Notes: a model not told the origin generated them from the letters alone. A DNA stretch of 64,000 nucleotides from Dasyornis broadbenti (GCA_013397935.1 VZRN01001124.1:804689-868688), one strand, 5' to 3'. Numbered from the stretch's first letter, positions 1-14,833 are shown. Numbers and translations: made by a program.

Positions 1-1378
1 CCTGAGGATCAGAAAATTGAGCTGACTTTCTGTAAGTGTGTTGAGCTCTTATAACTCCTGTCAACTTGTGTTCAAGGGTTCTGAAAATGAAGCCTACCAG
101 GTCTTTGGAGCCTAGTGGGGATGCAGGCTTCTCTGCCTGCTTCTCTTTGGAAAACAAATCTTTGGGACACAGTGTTTAACTCTCTACACAAGCATGAATG
201 CCTGTATTTGTGCTTGCTCTTACAAATGCGTTCCTAGGCCATTAACAAGTCTCAAGCATAGCTCCTTCGGAGGGCTTGGAGCGCAGTGCACTTCAGTGCA
301 GGCAGGGAGACCTTGAGCTTATCCACTGGAGGACTTTTTGAGCCGTAGGATTTAAATGGAGAAGAATGTTCTGGGATGTTAATCTAATGGTGCAAACCCC
401 ACTCTGGTGGGAAGGGACTGGCCCTCCCCTCAGCCCATTTGCCCCAGGGCAGCTTGAAAGCTGCTCCCGGCCACTGTGTTGCACTAATGCTGGTGTTCAT
501 GGCCCGCAGCAGCCAGCCACACCATGCAAGACCTTTCATTGTAACAGGCACAATACAGGGATTTGCTGTTTGTTGCTTCTGACAAAAGGGCAGTCCAGTG
601 GGTGGGGGATGTGGGGAGCCAAGGCTTGTTTACACCCCAGGTCTTCCAGCAAGCCTTGCCATGGAGCTCAAAGGGGAATTTCTGAGTGCTGCAGCTTGTG
701 GTCGGTGAAAAGCCACTTCAGTGGTGGCTGTTCTGGGGTGACACCCAGTGGTGATACACAGGGGAAGCCACTTTGCTCTAAGGGCTGGTCTAGAACTGGT
801 TGTGTGCAGATGAGCCAGGTGATTTCAACCAGCCTCCAGGTCTTTCAGTGGCTCTGCCTTTTCTGGGCTGCCTGGTAATCAAGCTGCTCTGGTGTTTTTT
901 GAGGAGGAAGCAGGAAAGGGATACCAGTGAGAAGGCACGGCAGGAAGGCTTTTGCTTCTCAGTATCACAAAATATTTGTAAAGGAGTTGGGACTGGTTGT
1001 TAAACCAACTTGTGCTCCTTTTCTGAAGGTTTGATATGCGTCTTTCTGAGTTCATAGGAATACATCCTTGGATGAGAGATGAGGATGTGTGTATATGTGG
1101 TGGGATATAGTAGTGAAGCTGAAGAAATTAGGAAATACATATGACAAATGGAGTAGAAACACATCTGGGGATGTTTTCACAAATCCCAGGTGTTGGGAGG
1201 CAGAAATCCTGTTAATTTTCAGTGATGTTTTGTATTTCTAAATCCCTTTGGTGCACTGGGAGCTCTGCTTCATCTGTGCTTGGTTTTGAGCAGAAGTTGC
1301 AACACATTCCTGAAAGATCCTGTTAACAATTCCCTTATTCTCATTATCCAATGGCCTTTTCCTCTTTCCATTGCCCAG
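1..1378 (+). other. SLC25A22 intron sequence, upstream of first visible coding exon
   Basis: The first coding exon in the window opens inside a codon at 1379, so this stretch should be the end of an intron. I see no plausible coding exon here: the residues expected just before 1379, the end of the first carrier repeat with a Gly-Met-Tyr-Arg-like run, are not encoded. An open frame at 366-878 looks like chance. Confidence 0.6.
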
Positions 1379-4300
1379 GGGCTGCAGTGAACCTGACTCT
1401 GGTGACACCAGAAAAGGCTATCAAACTGGCCGCCAATGACTTCTTCCGGCATCACCTCTCCAAAGATGGGTGAGTAGGGAATTGACCTTTCACAGTCAAT
1501 TTAAAAGATACCAACTCTTGGAACACGTCTGGTGAGACGTTAGGAAAAGGTGGAATGGGGTAGTGCAATGACTGAAACATGAGTTGACCTTGAACAGCTC
1601 AGCTGGTGTTTACGTTCAGGCTAAGGATGCAATGTCTAAAATGGGAAGCATAAAGCACTCCACTGGATGACTGCTCTTTATTCCAGCTTCTAAAAATAGT
1701 CCCAGATTTAAGCCAAGGTTAGCAGATCCAGAATGTGTAGTCTAAGTATTTGAGAGGAGCCCAGTGTCACTGATCATTGCTCAAACAGCTGCTGGGAGGA
1801 CTCTTGTCCTCAGCATCCTATTGGATGCTCTTATGCTCCTTCTGGCTCTAAAAGATGTAAGTCAAGTTCTGTAGACCCCAAACTTAGCGTCCTTCTTCTC
1901 CTTTTGTATCTTGAAAATAGTTTTAGAGAGGTGGTAAATCTGAACTGACCAAGGGCACTTGCACCCAGCAGCTGACCTTCAAATAAATGCTGAAGGAATA
2001 AAATTATGTGTTCAGCTTATGAGTGGAGTTTGGTTCATGTGAATTAAATGTGAGTAAAAGGCGCAAGCTGGAGCAGTTGAGAGGAGCTGGACCCTGAATA
2101 TTTAATGCTGCTTTCAACAAGATGTTTTCCAGATTGCATGGGGAATAGTTGTGTCTCCCATCAGGGAGAGGCCTTTCCCCAGAGACAGACAAGGCCATTG
2201 TCTCCAGTCCTCAGTGGCAGTAGCTAGAATGACAACCTGCTTGGGATATGATCCCAGCTCTTCCCATCAACTGTTAAGGGGTGGGGGCTCACTGAAAATG
2301 CAAAGTTTCAGCACAATTAACAACTTCCCGAAACATATCATGTCAGTCTTGGCTGCTGCAGATCAGTGGCTTAACAGCTTCAGTGGAGATTGTGGACTGA
2401 CACAGATTGAGAATCCATTTTTTTTCCTGTACCTTTTCTATTTTTTTCCCTTTTGTTCTGGAGTCCTTTAAAGTAGGAGCTAACATATGTCTGTGTGACT
2501 CATTGGCTCATAGCTCTTCGTGGTTTTCTGACTCAAGTCTTCAAATAGTGTCTCTTCTGTGCTCTGCTCAGACAGCAGGAGGTAATGATGTCCTCTCCCA
2601 AGCGGTGTGTCTCATCCTTGCAGCAGACAGCCCGGCACACCTTGGTGTACTGCAATAAACAGCAGCACAGGTCCTTGCCACCACCTACAAAGTGGGGGCT
2701 TAGTAGCTTATATAGGCCCAACAGGGTGCCAGGCTGCCACACCTTGTACTGCCTCTAAGGGAATGGTTCCATGGAAGAAATCAGACTAGCATTGCAATAT
2801 ATTTGGCATTCTGTGAGAGCAATCACTGCTGGGATGTTTCAGCCATTAAAATGGGACATACCTGTCAGTCGATGTCTTGCACTACGAGAGGTAAAGGCCT
2901 CCTCAGAGGACGAATGTGTGTGTGTCTGTCTCAGTGCTGAGTCCAGTTTTGAACAGGTCTTTGGGTAAGTGGGATGTAGCTGTTTCCATGAGCAGCTGAG
3001 GTCTTTACTCAGACCTCTTCCAGTTTGACTTTTGGGACCCTGGCTGGTCCATGCATGACATGGATGATGTGCTGCACTTGATTCAGAATAAAGGAGCTAG
3101 AGAATTTTTCCAGGAGCAAGACACCCTGTTCTCCTAAATCTTATGTACTGATGGGTCTGGCACTACAGTGACCTAGAGCAGGAGCATGATATCACTCAGG
3201 TACTGGGAGGCCTTTGTGTCTCAACACAGAGCGTTTTTGGTTCCTTTAGAGGCAAGAGAGGTTGGGCCACAGCTAGGTGCTAGGAGCTAGGCAGCACGTG
3301 GAGCCAGGGTCACTCATCTCTTTTAGCCACCATGGGGAGCTTGGAAGAGTGAATCTGGTCAGCTCTGCTCATGAGGGTGGCCAGCATGAGCTGGACAGAG
3401 AGGCAGAGCCTTGATACTGCTGTGGTGGATGATTTAAGGTGTTTCTACCTAGAAATGTCATCCCAAGATACAATGGGAAGGAAGATGCCTTGCAGGTTGG
3501 CTGTGGCTGGTATAGGCTATGAATGCGGGATCTTGCAGTTTCCTCCCTTGGTATGCTTCTGTCCTGTCCTCCCCAGTAGTCTTAGTAAAATGGGATTAGC
3601 AGTGCTGGAATTCAAAGGCCTCTCCTACCCAGGACCAAACAGGGTACGTACCTACTAGCCCCTCGTGGCTGGGCCACCTGTTTCACACCTTTGACAACTG
3701 CAGTCAAAGGCTAGGTATGAACAACAAAATAGCTTGGGGTTAGAAAGGTGAAGCCTGGAGCTGCCTGGCATGTGAATGTGATTTCATTTCTTGATATGTA
3801 ATTGCATCAGTCAAGGTGTTACATCGGGCAAAGGACAGCTGAAGGAGTTAGGCTCAATGAAAGGCTGGGTCAGCAAGATCTTGGTTCAACTCCACCAAAG
3901 TGCTTTTTGCACAAGCCAGTCTGTCTGCTGTGTGCCTTCATAGATGCTGTGCTCTTAGGTCAGTACCCCAAAGGATGCTCTGACTCAAAGCTGCAAAAGT
4001 CTTCTAGACCTGTTTGACATTGAATGCCTTTGCTGCTAAGGAACAAGAACTTGTCTTGTTTGAAATATGTTGCATGTATTGGTAATCCTTTTCTGATAAA
4101 ATGTGCATGTTCTACCAGTATTTGCTGATTAAAATATGTGGTATTAAAATAGACCTCCATGTGCAAGAGGAAGAAGCATGTGTGGACCAGAGAGAGTGTG
4201 GCAAATCCAGCATGACTAAAAGTAGCCTCAAGTTAAACAACAATTTTCAGTGTACATGAATGTATTTATTTTTATCCTCTGAAAAACTTAGCGTTGAAAT

Positions 4301-7300
4301 TGCTTTTAAACTGCTAGGATAAAGTGGCATAAAGCCTATTTTTGAAAGGTCAGACTGAAAACAGCACCTGTGGTGTAGGAAGCTTCTGACTGCAAATTGC
4401 TGGAAGAGTATTTTAGGGATGTTATCACTACAGATTTGTGCTAGACTCTGTTTTCTCTGACTCTGCTCTTGGACACTGCTGGAGGTGGAGCATTGGGGCA
4501 GCAGGTCCTCACATGGCATCTCATGCCCTTGTTGGTGCATCCTTCTTCCTCAGTCTGCAGCTCTCTTCACCCTGGGACTGACTCAGGGAGGCACTCCTGC
4601 CTGTACCAGGCTTTTTCCCTCCTTTTGGTGCAGGCAACATGTGTGCTTACAGACTGGGGGACATAATTTCCGCTTCTTTGCCAGATTCTATTTCTTTCCC
4701 TGTTTCTATTTTGACGGCAAGGCCATTATGACAGTCTACAGCTACAGCTTCTTGTTTTCTGAAGAAACAAAACTGAGTTAGTCCTCCCAAGCTGTCCTGG
4801 TCATTTAGGAATAAGGGAGGCCTGAGCGAGTTGTGTGAGAGCTGTAAACATGCTTGCTATACCATGGAGGAAAGGAGAGACACCAAGATCCTGAAAAACC
4901 TGAAGGGCACCTCATGACCGTGATTGAAAAAGGCATTAAGGGTCAAGTGATTTCCTGTGATGATTTTGACCTAAGAGCATCAACGGTTTGCAGGAGAAGA
5001 GGTGACCCACAGAAGAGTCTTCAGGAAGGTTCCTGTGTCATTCTATGGGGAAGAGTTTCCACTTGGGCAGGGAAGGCAGAATGTGGAGAGAGGGGAAGCT
5101 TCTAGTCTTCAGGCTGCTGGAAACAGATGGGTTTTTTTTTGTTGTTTGTTTGATTGGTTTTTTTAACTCTGGCTTTCTGATGCTGCATGTGTTGAGAGAC
5201 TCAGTCTCATAGCTGCTGTTAAAATAGTAGTGGCTTCATTGTCCAGAGCAGAGGATATGAGGAGTCACCAAGGCTAAGTGAAGCACTTGAGTATGAAGCA
5301 CTTGGGTATGAAGCTGAGAAGGCAGTTTAGGTTGGTAGTACACCAGCATTTAAAGTATATCATTGGTTATTGGGTTCTCTGTGTGAGGCCTCTTTGATTG
5401 ATTTAAGTATTGCCTGCTTTTTATATCCTCTTTGAATCTGGGTGTTAAACTCTTAATAAAATCAGTCCCTTTAAAGTCTCCTACAAGATTTCATGTTTAT
5501 CTCTAAAGTGTGGAGTGCCAGGTAGCTGTTTTGCTGGGCATGTGTTTGCCAGGTTTTGTTCATTTTTCAGGTTCTTGGTTAAATATTGTGCCTTGGCTGC
5601 AGTAAAAAGTGTCTCATGCCTTCTTACATAAGCAATTTGTTGGTCGTAAAAAACTTTCCAGTGTCCCTGGATGAGTTTCCTGCTGCTCTTCTCCAAGGTG
5701 TCATTCCCTTACTTCTCCTGTTCTGTTTAATCTTGACCTTTATTTTGTTTACTGTTCTGAAGCAAAGGCTGGCAATCTGCTGTCTTAGCAGCTCGGATCC
5801 CTCGTAAGACCAGCATGACTGACTTAATTCTGCCTCTGCTGATGCCAGCAAATTTTCTTCCATTCTGCTTCCTCCTGCCTTGTATCTTTGCTCAGGGAAG
5901 AGAAATAGCCAACTAGTAATCCTGGGACAAGCAAAGTACTTTTGCTTCAGTCTTATGTAGATGTGGGGACTGGAGCTTTTCTCCGTTGTCTTCCCAGCTG
6001 ATACATCTCCCCAGGGCTCTTTCCTTCATCTACTCTTTTTTCAGGCTCTCCTAAAATACTCGGGCCATCTCTTCTGTGGCACGAGTTCACGTATTCATTG
6101 CATGGCGTGGTTGCTCCTTGAGCTGCAGAATGCTCTTAGGCAGGCTGTAAAGTGAGGCTCTCAATTTAGGAAGAAGGGATGCTGCTGTTAGTCCTAGTGC
6201 TGAGCTGCTGTATCACCCTGCACACATTGTGCTTGGTCTTTCTTTGGCACTTGTGTGCCAAGGGAATCTCTCCTGCAGTTACCCACTGGATACTCTGACC
6301 CTTCTTTCACTTAGAGGTGGGGGAATCTCTCCCTTCCCCTTGAGAAGAAGAGAGGAGCTGATAATCTCACTGTGCCAACTCAGGGACAGCTGTTTGGGGA
6401 GGGCTCTTTTATTTAGCACACGGAGGCACAGGCAATTGCAGTGGGTTGAAGCTGTTGACATCAAAGGTCAGCCGAAAAGTAAATGCACTTTCGACTCTTA
6501 ATCTGGAGGGAGATAGAGATGGGCTGTTTGATCACAGAATGCACCCATGGGAGGAGCATTGCCCTTGTCACCATTCCAGGCACATGTCTTGGGACAAAAC
6601 GTGGGTTGGGTCTGTGTTCAGCATGCTCACTCATATTGCCCTGTCCATTGTTTACGTCCACAAATATTTGTATTGGAACAAAACACTTGGAATCTCCTGC
6701 CAGGGCAAACCTGATGCAGGTACAGAGTCAGCCTCCTCTTGACTTAGTCCAAACATGCAGTACAGAGCTCCTGCACATATCTGGAATAATGACTTCCAGA
6801 TGAACATTTAATCTAGCAGTGTTACTTTGAGGTGCATCTCTTCCACATCAGTATTTTATTTTGCTTGTCTGAGGCATTTATGAGCTGGCACTAGAAGTCA
6901 GAGGGAACTCTCACTTACTGCTTTTAGATCTCCAGCATCATAACTCCAGCTTCTCTGAAGTGCAGTTGCAGTAGTTTGTTGTTCCCCTTGAAAATTCAGG
7001 AGTTGGGTTGGCAGTTTGTGTGCATATCCCCCTGTGACTCTGGCAGAGAGGGTGCCCTTCCTGTGAAGGACAACTCCTGTGTGCTGGTCTTCTAATCCAT
7101 ATCAAAGACCCACTATTTAAATTGTTTGAAAGGAGCTGACTCTGTCTGCTTTGAAACTCCTGGGGAGCACTCTACAACCTCCTGGGCTGACAGACAGAGG
7201 CAGAGGTTATTTCATGAGTGAGGAAGGTGATGTCCAAGCTGGGGACAGTAGCCTTGTGGGTAGGAAATAGGAACAGATGGCTTTGTATAGATTTTTCCTT

Positions 7301-10300
7301 AGGTTAGAGATTTTCTGTCTGGAAATGTTGTCATCCTGATTCCAGAATGGCTGGTTCTGGTCCCTGCCCAAACACAGTAAACTCCCATGTGGTCAAGATT
7401 TTTCAGAAACTTGAAAAAATTCTGCTCCACTCCAATGTGACATCAATATACCAATGTCAGAGATACTAACTTTAAACTTATTGCTCTCAAAAAGCCTTCC
7501 ATAAACCTCTAGTTCCTGCTTTTTTACTTTATTTTTCAGCTCTAGCTTGAAACTCTAATTTAAATCAAGCATGAATCTCCTCCTCTTCCCATTTGACATT
7601 TTCAATTTGTCACAAATTAATTGTATGTCAGTTAAAAAAGTAGAACAACTGATTTCTGTCAGTGCAGAATTTGGGGCTATTGTGTATATGTTATAGTTAA
7701 CACCCTCTTGCTGTGGTAAAAGATGGTTTCTGCATTTGTAGGACCAGGTCTTTGCTGGTGTTGCAGCTTTTGAAGTTAGTTGAGATGTGCCAATTTTTAA
7801 ACCACTGAGGATAAGGCCAGTGGTGCCTTAAGTATTTAAACCCCTTTGTTGTCTAGAGATGAACAGTTTTCACACTCCTTTTATGTGCAGACTGGTGAGG
7901 TTCTGCAAAGGCAGTTTGACCCCTGTATGGCAACTTTTAAATCTCCTGTCAAAAGATTTGCTTATCTTAAGCTACTTTTTTTCTTGGACTCTCCCCAGTT
8001 CCCAGGATGTGCAAACCAAAAGCTGAAAGCCCTTGTTCTAGATACTTTTGATGAACCTGTTTGACATCTCTAAAATACACCCACATGCGTAAATCCTTCC
8101 TTGGGTCACACTGGCATAGCTCCATGGAGTTCAGTGAAGTCAAGGCTGACTTTAGTTGGCTGGGATAATGGTCCAAGATGAATATGTAGGCCAGATCTTC
8201 CTGATCTTTTGAACTGGGTATCAAAGCAGTTACCCTGGATGAAAGCCAGAAGATATGTACTCCAGGGATGCTCCAGGGCTCTTGCTAAAGTGGGAGGTGC
8301 TCTGCTGTGCCAAAGAAGGATTCTGGCAGCCAGCTCCTTTGGGTGGTTTGCTTCCTCCCACAGCCAGGCTGGGGATTGTGCAGCCTTGCTGCTGACTATA
8401 CTGAGCCACTTAGAGACTGGTGCTGTGCTTCAGGCCACGCAAAAGGCACGAGTTGGCCACCTCAATGTGGCAGTGGCAGTGGGAACCTCTGGATTTGCAC
8501 ATCCCAGTTCCCCCATACCTCCAGGAAAGCTTGCTATGTACACTTCTGCGCCCGTGTGGGTAACTCTGTGGGAGGGATTGTTCTTTGCAGCTTCTCATCT
8601 ATGGGGAAATTTGGAAAGGGGAGACTGTGAAATATTCCTTCTTTCTGCCTCATAGGAGAGCTCTATCTTTAGTCGCTGGTAATCTCTGTTGTGGCTCTGT
8701 GCCTCTAATCCCCTGCTCTCATATCCTCCCTGGAGAAAATGAGAGGTGGAGAAATCAGCCCAGCTGACGCGGTGGGCCAGCAGGATTACAGTGCATCTGC
8801 CCTCCCTTTCCTGTAGGGCTGGCATTGAAACTGCTTTGCTGGCCCCCTGCACCACAGCTGTGCTGTGTGTGTGCTTGTGAAACCCCTGGCAGGGAAGTGG
8901 GCCTGGGCTTTGCCAGGGAGTGGGGCATATCACTGTGGGACTGCTTCTGCCACAGTATGGGGGCATGCCTTGAGCAGGTTAAGATGGATTGGAGGGGCAG
9001 GGCTGGGGGAGGTAAAAATAATACTTGTATTTAAAACAGAAAAAAGAGGAGGCTGTTTCCCTCTGGCTGTGTGATTTATACATGCTTCTTTTTTAACCCT
9101 TTTAGAAAAGAGAAGGTCAGATGTACTTTTTAATCAAGTCAGTGTTTTCCGGTGCCAAGGCATGAGGTTTTTTACAGGGCAAAACCACATCACTTTCTGA
9201 TGTCATAATCATAAAATTGAAACTTGATGAGGTTTTTGCATCCTGAGTTCCTCATTTTAGTCTTAGCTTTAGTCTTAGCTTTGGAATGGAGGGAACAATG
9301 AAATGCTGCATTTTACTAAATGAGAACATGTTGCTTATAATCCCCGCTCTGTAGTGCAGAGAATGCACAAAGCTGCAGTGCTGGAGGTCCATCCCATCTG
9401 TTGTCTCTCAGGGAGGAGCAGTTCAGTGCAAAGGCTACTTGTTCAGGTTTGGAAAACCTGGTAAGATGAAGCAGCTCCTAACTATAGAGGAACTGCTTCC
9501 CTGATTCGTATTCTACTACTTGTTTATTTACTTAGCTTTTCTCAGAGAACTCCTGAGCAGCAAGTGGAATATTTTCCCCCCTTGCTCCTTGTCCTGTGGT
9601 CTTTCTTTGTTGACAATTTTTAAAGGACTAGGCTGGCAGGAGGAAAGCTGCTTATCCCCCTTAATGCTCAGGTCTTCTGCTGCCCTCTGAAGTGATACTC
9701 TTTCTGAAAGCTGTGCCCTGACCAGGGGCACTATCAAGCTAAAAGAGAGCTGCAGTGCTCTGGCTGTGGGTGGAGGGGGCTGTGTGCTCCTGTCTGGGGC
9801 TATTGTGATTGGGCTTGTGGCTTTTTCTGAATGTTCTGTTTCTGGGGACAAAATGAGTCTATTCTCCAGGTCAAGTGGTGCTGGCAGAGATGCCAGGCCT
9901 GGGCTGTGCTGAACTGTCAGGCCTAGCAGGTTCTGCTGCCCCCAGCGTCAGAGATGTGTCCTAAGCCTTGTACCCAGCTGCCCAACTGTTATTCCAGGCC
10001 ACCTCCTCTGATGGACTCTTTCTCTCTTTTCTTTGGGCAGGAAAAAACTGACACTGCTGAGGGAGATGCTGGCGGGCTGTGGCGCGGGTACCTGCCAGGT
10101 GATTGTCACCACTCCCATGGAGATGCTCAAAATCCAGCTGCAGGATGCAGGACGCATTGGTATGTGGACTTTTCTTCCCTGTGCTCTGAGCAGGGAGGGG
10201 GAAAAGAGCTGGGACTGGGCTTTCAAGGCAGAGTTGAAAGGATGAGTGGAACCCTTTTCCTTCCCCCTATTCTCCCACATCAGAGATACTGCAGATGTAG

Positions 10301-13300
10301 CAGAACTTTCTCCTCCTCGTCCCAGCTTAGTTCCCCCCACACTTTGCTTAGCTGGCTTTGCAGAGGCCCTTGCAGTTACGAAAGGTAGTGGGTTTTTTTT
10401 CTCAAAGCAATAGGCTTGGCAAGCAAAACAGCAAATGCTGCTGGTGGAGAGAGACAGGAGAGATGACTGGGTGGTCAGCTTTTGAGTGACTGAAACTTGG
10501 TAGATACTGTGCACCCAAAAAGGGATTAGCATCCTCCAGTGCCTTTCCTGTGCTGCTTCCTCCATCTCCATGTTTTCTGATGTCTGTTTTTTATCTCTTC
10601 TATTCCCCTGTAGCACCTCCCTAACAGTTTCCCAAGGGGATGTGTTCTTTCCAAATTACTTGTTTCCTCTTGTATTCTTTTTTCTCCTCCCTGAGAAAAA
10701 CAGCAGTTTCCTCGGTTGAGACAGTAAATAAAATTCTCCCAGTGCACTGGATTTGAACGAGGTTTGGGCTCAGGTTCTTGGAACTGTGGGCGTGAGCTGG
10801 CAGGCAGAGGCAGGAAGGCCTTTTGGCTGAAACACTGTGGAGTATTTTTGGTTAGAGCAGAGACCAGAGTCTAGCATGGAGACTGCAGGAGAGAGCTACT
10901 TGCTCTTTCCTTAGTCTCTTCCAGAGGTCGGTCTGGGCTATGGCCTCACTCCCCAGGAGCCCTGCATGACACTGTTAGATACAATGTTTATGGCCCTTCC
11001 TGGAAAATGGGCCAATTTGTCCTTTGATCTCTCATTTGATGTGGCATTCCTGAATAATCGCGGATTTATTTTTCTCTTCTCTCTTCACTGGTTTTACTGC
11101 AGACCTTATCCTCTTTGTGCGTGTTATTTTAAAATGTTGGAAGGATTTAAGCCACGGTTTGAGGGTTCAGGAGAGGTTTCCGATGCTGTGAACAGCCTGT
11201 TCTCTGTGTGGCAGGAGAGCTTGGTGTGCTGGGGATTATCTACAGATTGAAGTGCTCTCCATCTTCTGGCCAAAGGGCTGAAGTGCATCAGTTGGAAAAT
11301 AGCAAGAAACCAGGATGCATTTATAAATGTGGCTGAGAAACTCCCCAGGTTAATGATTGCTTTCAGGGGACAGAGGCAAAGAACAGAACTTTGGAAGCTG
11401 TCTAGTTTATGAAGGTCTTTAGTTTGGTGTACTGGCAGCTCAGGGACACAGCTGGAAGCAGGGACTGTCACCTGCCTGCTCATAGCAGCCCCTGTGCTCT
11501 ACACTGCAGAGATGGTGCGTGACAGGCTGCTCCTGCTTGGGCAAGCCAGCTGGTGGGAGAGCGCAGCTGACAGCGTTGTGGTGTGGCAGCACTGTCAGAG
11601 ACTGGGATGGGCTGAGGGAGATGGGCAGACTGGGAGGAAAGCTCACAGGGCGCGTGCCTGGCCTTTGTCTGCATGTTGTGTTGGCCCTGGAGATCTGCCT
11701 GTTCCCCCTTGTCCTGCGGCACCGGGCAGCAAGAGGCTACTGTCGGGCCCCCTGCAGCCCAGTGCTGGTGCTCTACTCCCCAGCGGCACAGAAGAAGCTG
11801 ATGGCAGCACAGGCCCAGCTCTCCTCCTCCCCTGCGGCGGCGGCGGCTGAGCCGGCAGTGGAGACGCGCACCACAGCGACCCAGATAACCAGGGAGCTGC
11901 TGCGGAGCAAAGGCATCGCCGGACTCTACAAGGGCCTAGGAGCCACGCTGCTAAGGTAGGATGGCGTGGGCTGGAGCACAGGGCACTGGCGTTCTCAGTC
12001 TTGAACCTAAGGCACTCTGGGGATGAGCCTGCAAAGGAGGTGTTGGCTTCAGTGAGTGTGGGGTTGGTTTAGTTTGGTTTCCATGCACAGGTTTTGCACA
12101 TTAAAGAAGGGAAGATCAGAGAAGTGAGGGAGAGTGCCTTTTTGTTCCTGGAAGATTTAATTCTACTACTTTCTGTAGAAGGTTTTTGTCTGCCCCATGG
12201 TCTATATTTTCACACTGTACAGAAGTCCTTGTGAGCTAGCAAAGTAAAACTGTGCCTCTGAGACCCCCAGAGTGTGAAATGGGATCTGGCCCACAGAGCA
12301 TGTCGGATGCAAGACTGATGCCCGCTCTGACGCTTTTTGCCTGGGCTTTCACAGAGTGACTCTCCTCTAGCTTTAACAAAAGTAGAGCTAAAGCAGGACC
12401 CAGTGGGGATTGGAGGGCAGGATGGAACCTCTCATAATTAAAAAATGTTGTCAAAACAATTTGCTGGTGACTTTGGTTTGAGTGTTGAAAAAAAGGGGGA
12501 GCCCGTTGTTCCTGCAGGGCTGCGTGCCTCCCATGGACCTGTTGTCCTTTGTGCAGTCACTTTTGCTCTGCTGAGTTTCAGCTCCTGTCTGCGTTGCAAT
12601 CACAGAGTCGGTGTATCTGCATTGCACTTATGGCTGTGCTGCCAATGTGTGATGCTTGCAGCCCTTCCTTTGCTCAGTTTGTTGGTGTCCCATGCTGAAT
12701 TCGCTCACACGTGTTCTTCTTTCTTCCCTTTATTCTTGCCCCACTGCAGGGATGTCCCATTCTCCATTGTTTACTTTCCACTGTTTGCAAACCTGAACAA
12801 GCTGGGCCAGAAAGACCCCAATGTCAAGGCTCCGTTCTACGTGTCCTTCCTCTCTGGATGTGTGGCTGGCAGTACGGCTGCAGTGGCTGTCAATCCTTGT
12901 GATGGTGAGTCCTGAGTAGCCTGTGGTGGTGGCCTGGTGCCAAGTGCCAGGAGTCAGAGGCTCAGGCTGGGCCCGGTGAGGAGGAAGGTGATTGTGCCAG
13001 CCTCTTTGCAGCATGAGTACACAGGGAGGTACAGGAAGGGACAGCTCTGCTGTGTGAGCTGCCTCCAGCTCTGATGGTGTGAGTTCAGCTGAGCTACAAC
13101 TTTAGCCACAGCTTACAGATAGGTTTGCAGTACTCACTAGGTATGTCAGGAAGAGGGTGTCATTCATTTCAGTCATTCTTGGCAAGAATGGCTGCAGACA
13201 CATCCCTGGAAAGGCACATTTCCATGTGTAGTGATAATATGCAGACCACTTACAGCTATATGGTCAGGGATAAACAGAGAAGCCTCAATCTGTGGCCTTT

Positions 13301-14833
13301 TCTCCTGCTCCACAGCATCTGACTTAAATACCACCTCGATTTCTGTCCTGTGAAAAACACCAGAAAGTAATTGCTCTCTACCCAACATTGCACATGCTCC
13401 AAGGTGTGAAGAAATGTAGGAGCAGAATTGTGTATTTTAGATACCTCTTCCAGAAGGAGTTGAGCATTTGAAAATAAGTTTCCACTTGCAGAAAGATACC
13501 TGAATGTGGAAGGTTTAAAGCTTAAGTCAGCTTTTGAAACCTTGATCACAGTGAGGGAGGGAAGGGTTTGAGGTCTGGGTGGCTTTGTGTTTCTTTCATC
13601 CATTTGTAAAGGAGTGGGTTTGTTTTCCCTGATAAATGTATGAAAATGGTCTGTGTTCTTGGTAATCTCATTTTGACTCTTGCCTGCTCTTGCCTGAAGA
13701 GTGGCTCTTGCCTGCTACGCTCCCAGTGCTCACCAGTGTCTCCCCTCTCTTTCCCTCCCCAGTGATCAAAACGCGGCTGCAGTCCTTGCAGAGAGGAGTG
13801 AATGAGGACACCTACTCGGGGATCCTGGACTGCACCAAGTAAGGCTCTTCATGACAGAGGCCACCACATCAGGTGTATGGCATCTGCTGCTGCCAGGCAG
13901 GCAGTGCAGCTTCTAGACCCAACCAGCAGCTTTGCTTCAGGTTCCCTCTGAACCTGTGCTTTCATCAATCTATCTGTCTATCTGGAGATATTTTTAGATT
14001 TATGAGCAGATGTGTGTATATATATTTAGTTTTATAAAAGAGAACTTCTTCCCATGCTGAGCAAGGAAAATACGGCATTTATATTTAAATACTTCTGTCC
14101 AAACCCCAGTAGGTGTAATACTGAGATTTTATTTCTGTGAAGCGAGGCAATGCTGTGGTAGTCTCTCCGGCTGCTGGAAAATCGTACAGTGAGTCTCATT
14201 CCTCCTGGGACTGCGCTGCAGGAGCACTTCCGGAGTGGGCCATCCCCAGCTGCATTATCCTCTGATCCTTTGCTAAACTATGGTCTGGCTGCTTCAAAAC
14301 ATGAAGGAACTTTTTCTGCTCTTGTATTTCTGTGGTAGCCACAATCTGTTGCCATCTGGCTCTGTCCCATGCTGAGGGTGGAGCTTTTGAGCAAGAATCC
14401 TCTTGATGTAAGCATGGGTTTGTCTCAACTGTATTTTCAGACACAAGCAGACACTCCTGCTTCTAGCCAGATATAGGGATGGCGCAAGTTTCTGCATGGC
14501 CATTTGCAGAGCACTTGGGTGATGGTGGGTGATTTGGCTGTGGAGGCTGTGCCAGGCAATAGTGCTTGCCTGGGTTTAATCTCTGGAGGGAGGCAGAAAG
14601 CCGGGGCATGGCCAGAGGCTCTCCTGGCATAGTGAAGGGGTGGGATGGACACTTACCCATCTGTGTCATTTCTCCCCAGGAAGATCTGGCAGAGGGAAGG
14701 GCCCACGGCCTTCTTCAAAGGGGCCTACTGCCGAGCCCTGGTCATTGCTCCTCTTTTCGGCATTGCGCAAGTTGTCTACTTCATCGGCATCGCGGAATTC
14801 CTGCTGGACATGCTCCCCAAGCACCGAGCCTAG
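1379..14833 (+). CDS. SLC25A22: Mitochondrial glutamate carrier 1 (SLC25A22), 5' partial
   Basis: Six coding exons: 1379-1469, 10041-10159, 11784-11955, 12750-12904, 13763-13838 and 14680-14833 (stop TAG at 14831). All have AG/GT borders and their phases join without a break. The product is an inner-membrane carrier that imports glutamate with a proton. The visible protein opens with GAAVNLTLVTPEKAIKLAAN and continues with the second and third carrier repeats. Recognisable stretches include TTPMEMLKIQLQ (second signature), [40 protein letters not shown] and AYCRALVIAPLFGIAQ. It is closer to SLC25A22 than to SLC25A18, judged by my recall of the human sequence. The loop in exon 11784-11955 carries an alanine-rich run from a GCG repeat and is the least conserved part. 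The N-terminal third, with the first carrier repeat, lies upstream of the window. Confidence 0.93.
1470..10040 (+). other. 8.6-kb intron of SLC25A22
   Basis: This large intron lies between two short coding exons. It holds only scattered low-complexity tracts, such as a T/G run near 5131-5165, and short local duplications: a 17-bp near-repeat at about 5279-5313 and a 13-bp one near 9260-9285. I found no RNA gene, mobile element or additional coding exon. Open frames at 8209-8655 and 8595-8966 show no recognisable protein. Confidence 0.6.

Noticed and set aside
366..878. 170-codon plus-strand open frame
   Set aside because: Low-information composition with many Cys, Ser and Gly, no known domain, within an intron.
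9948..10616. 222-codon minus-strand open frame
   Set aside because: Antisense to the well-supported SLC25A22 exon at 10041-10159, with no recognisable protein.
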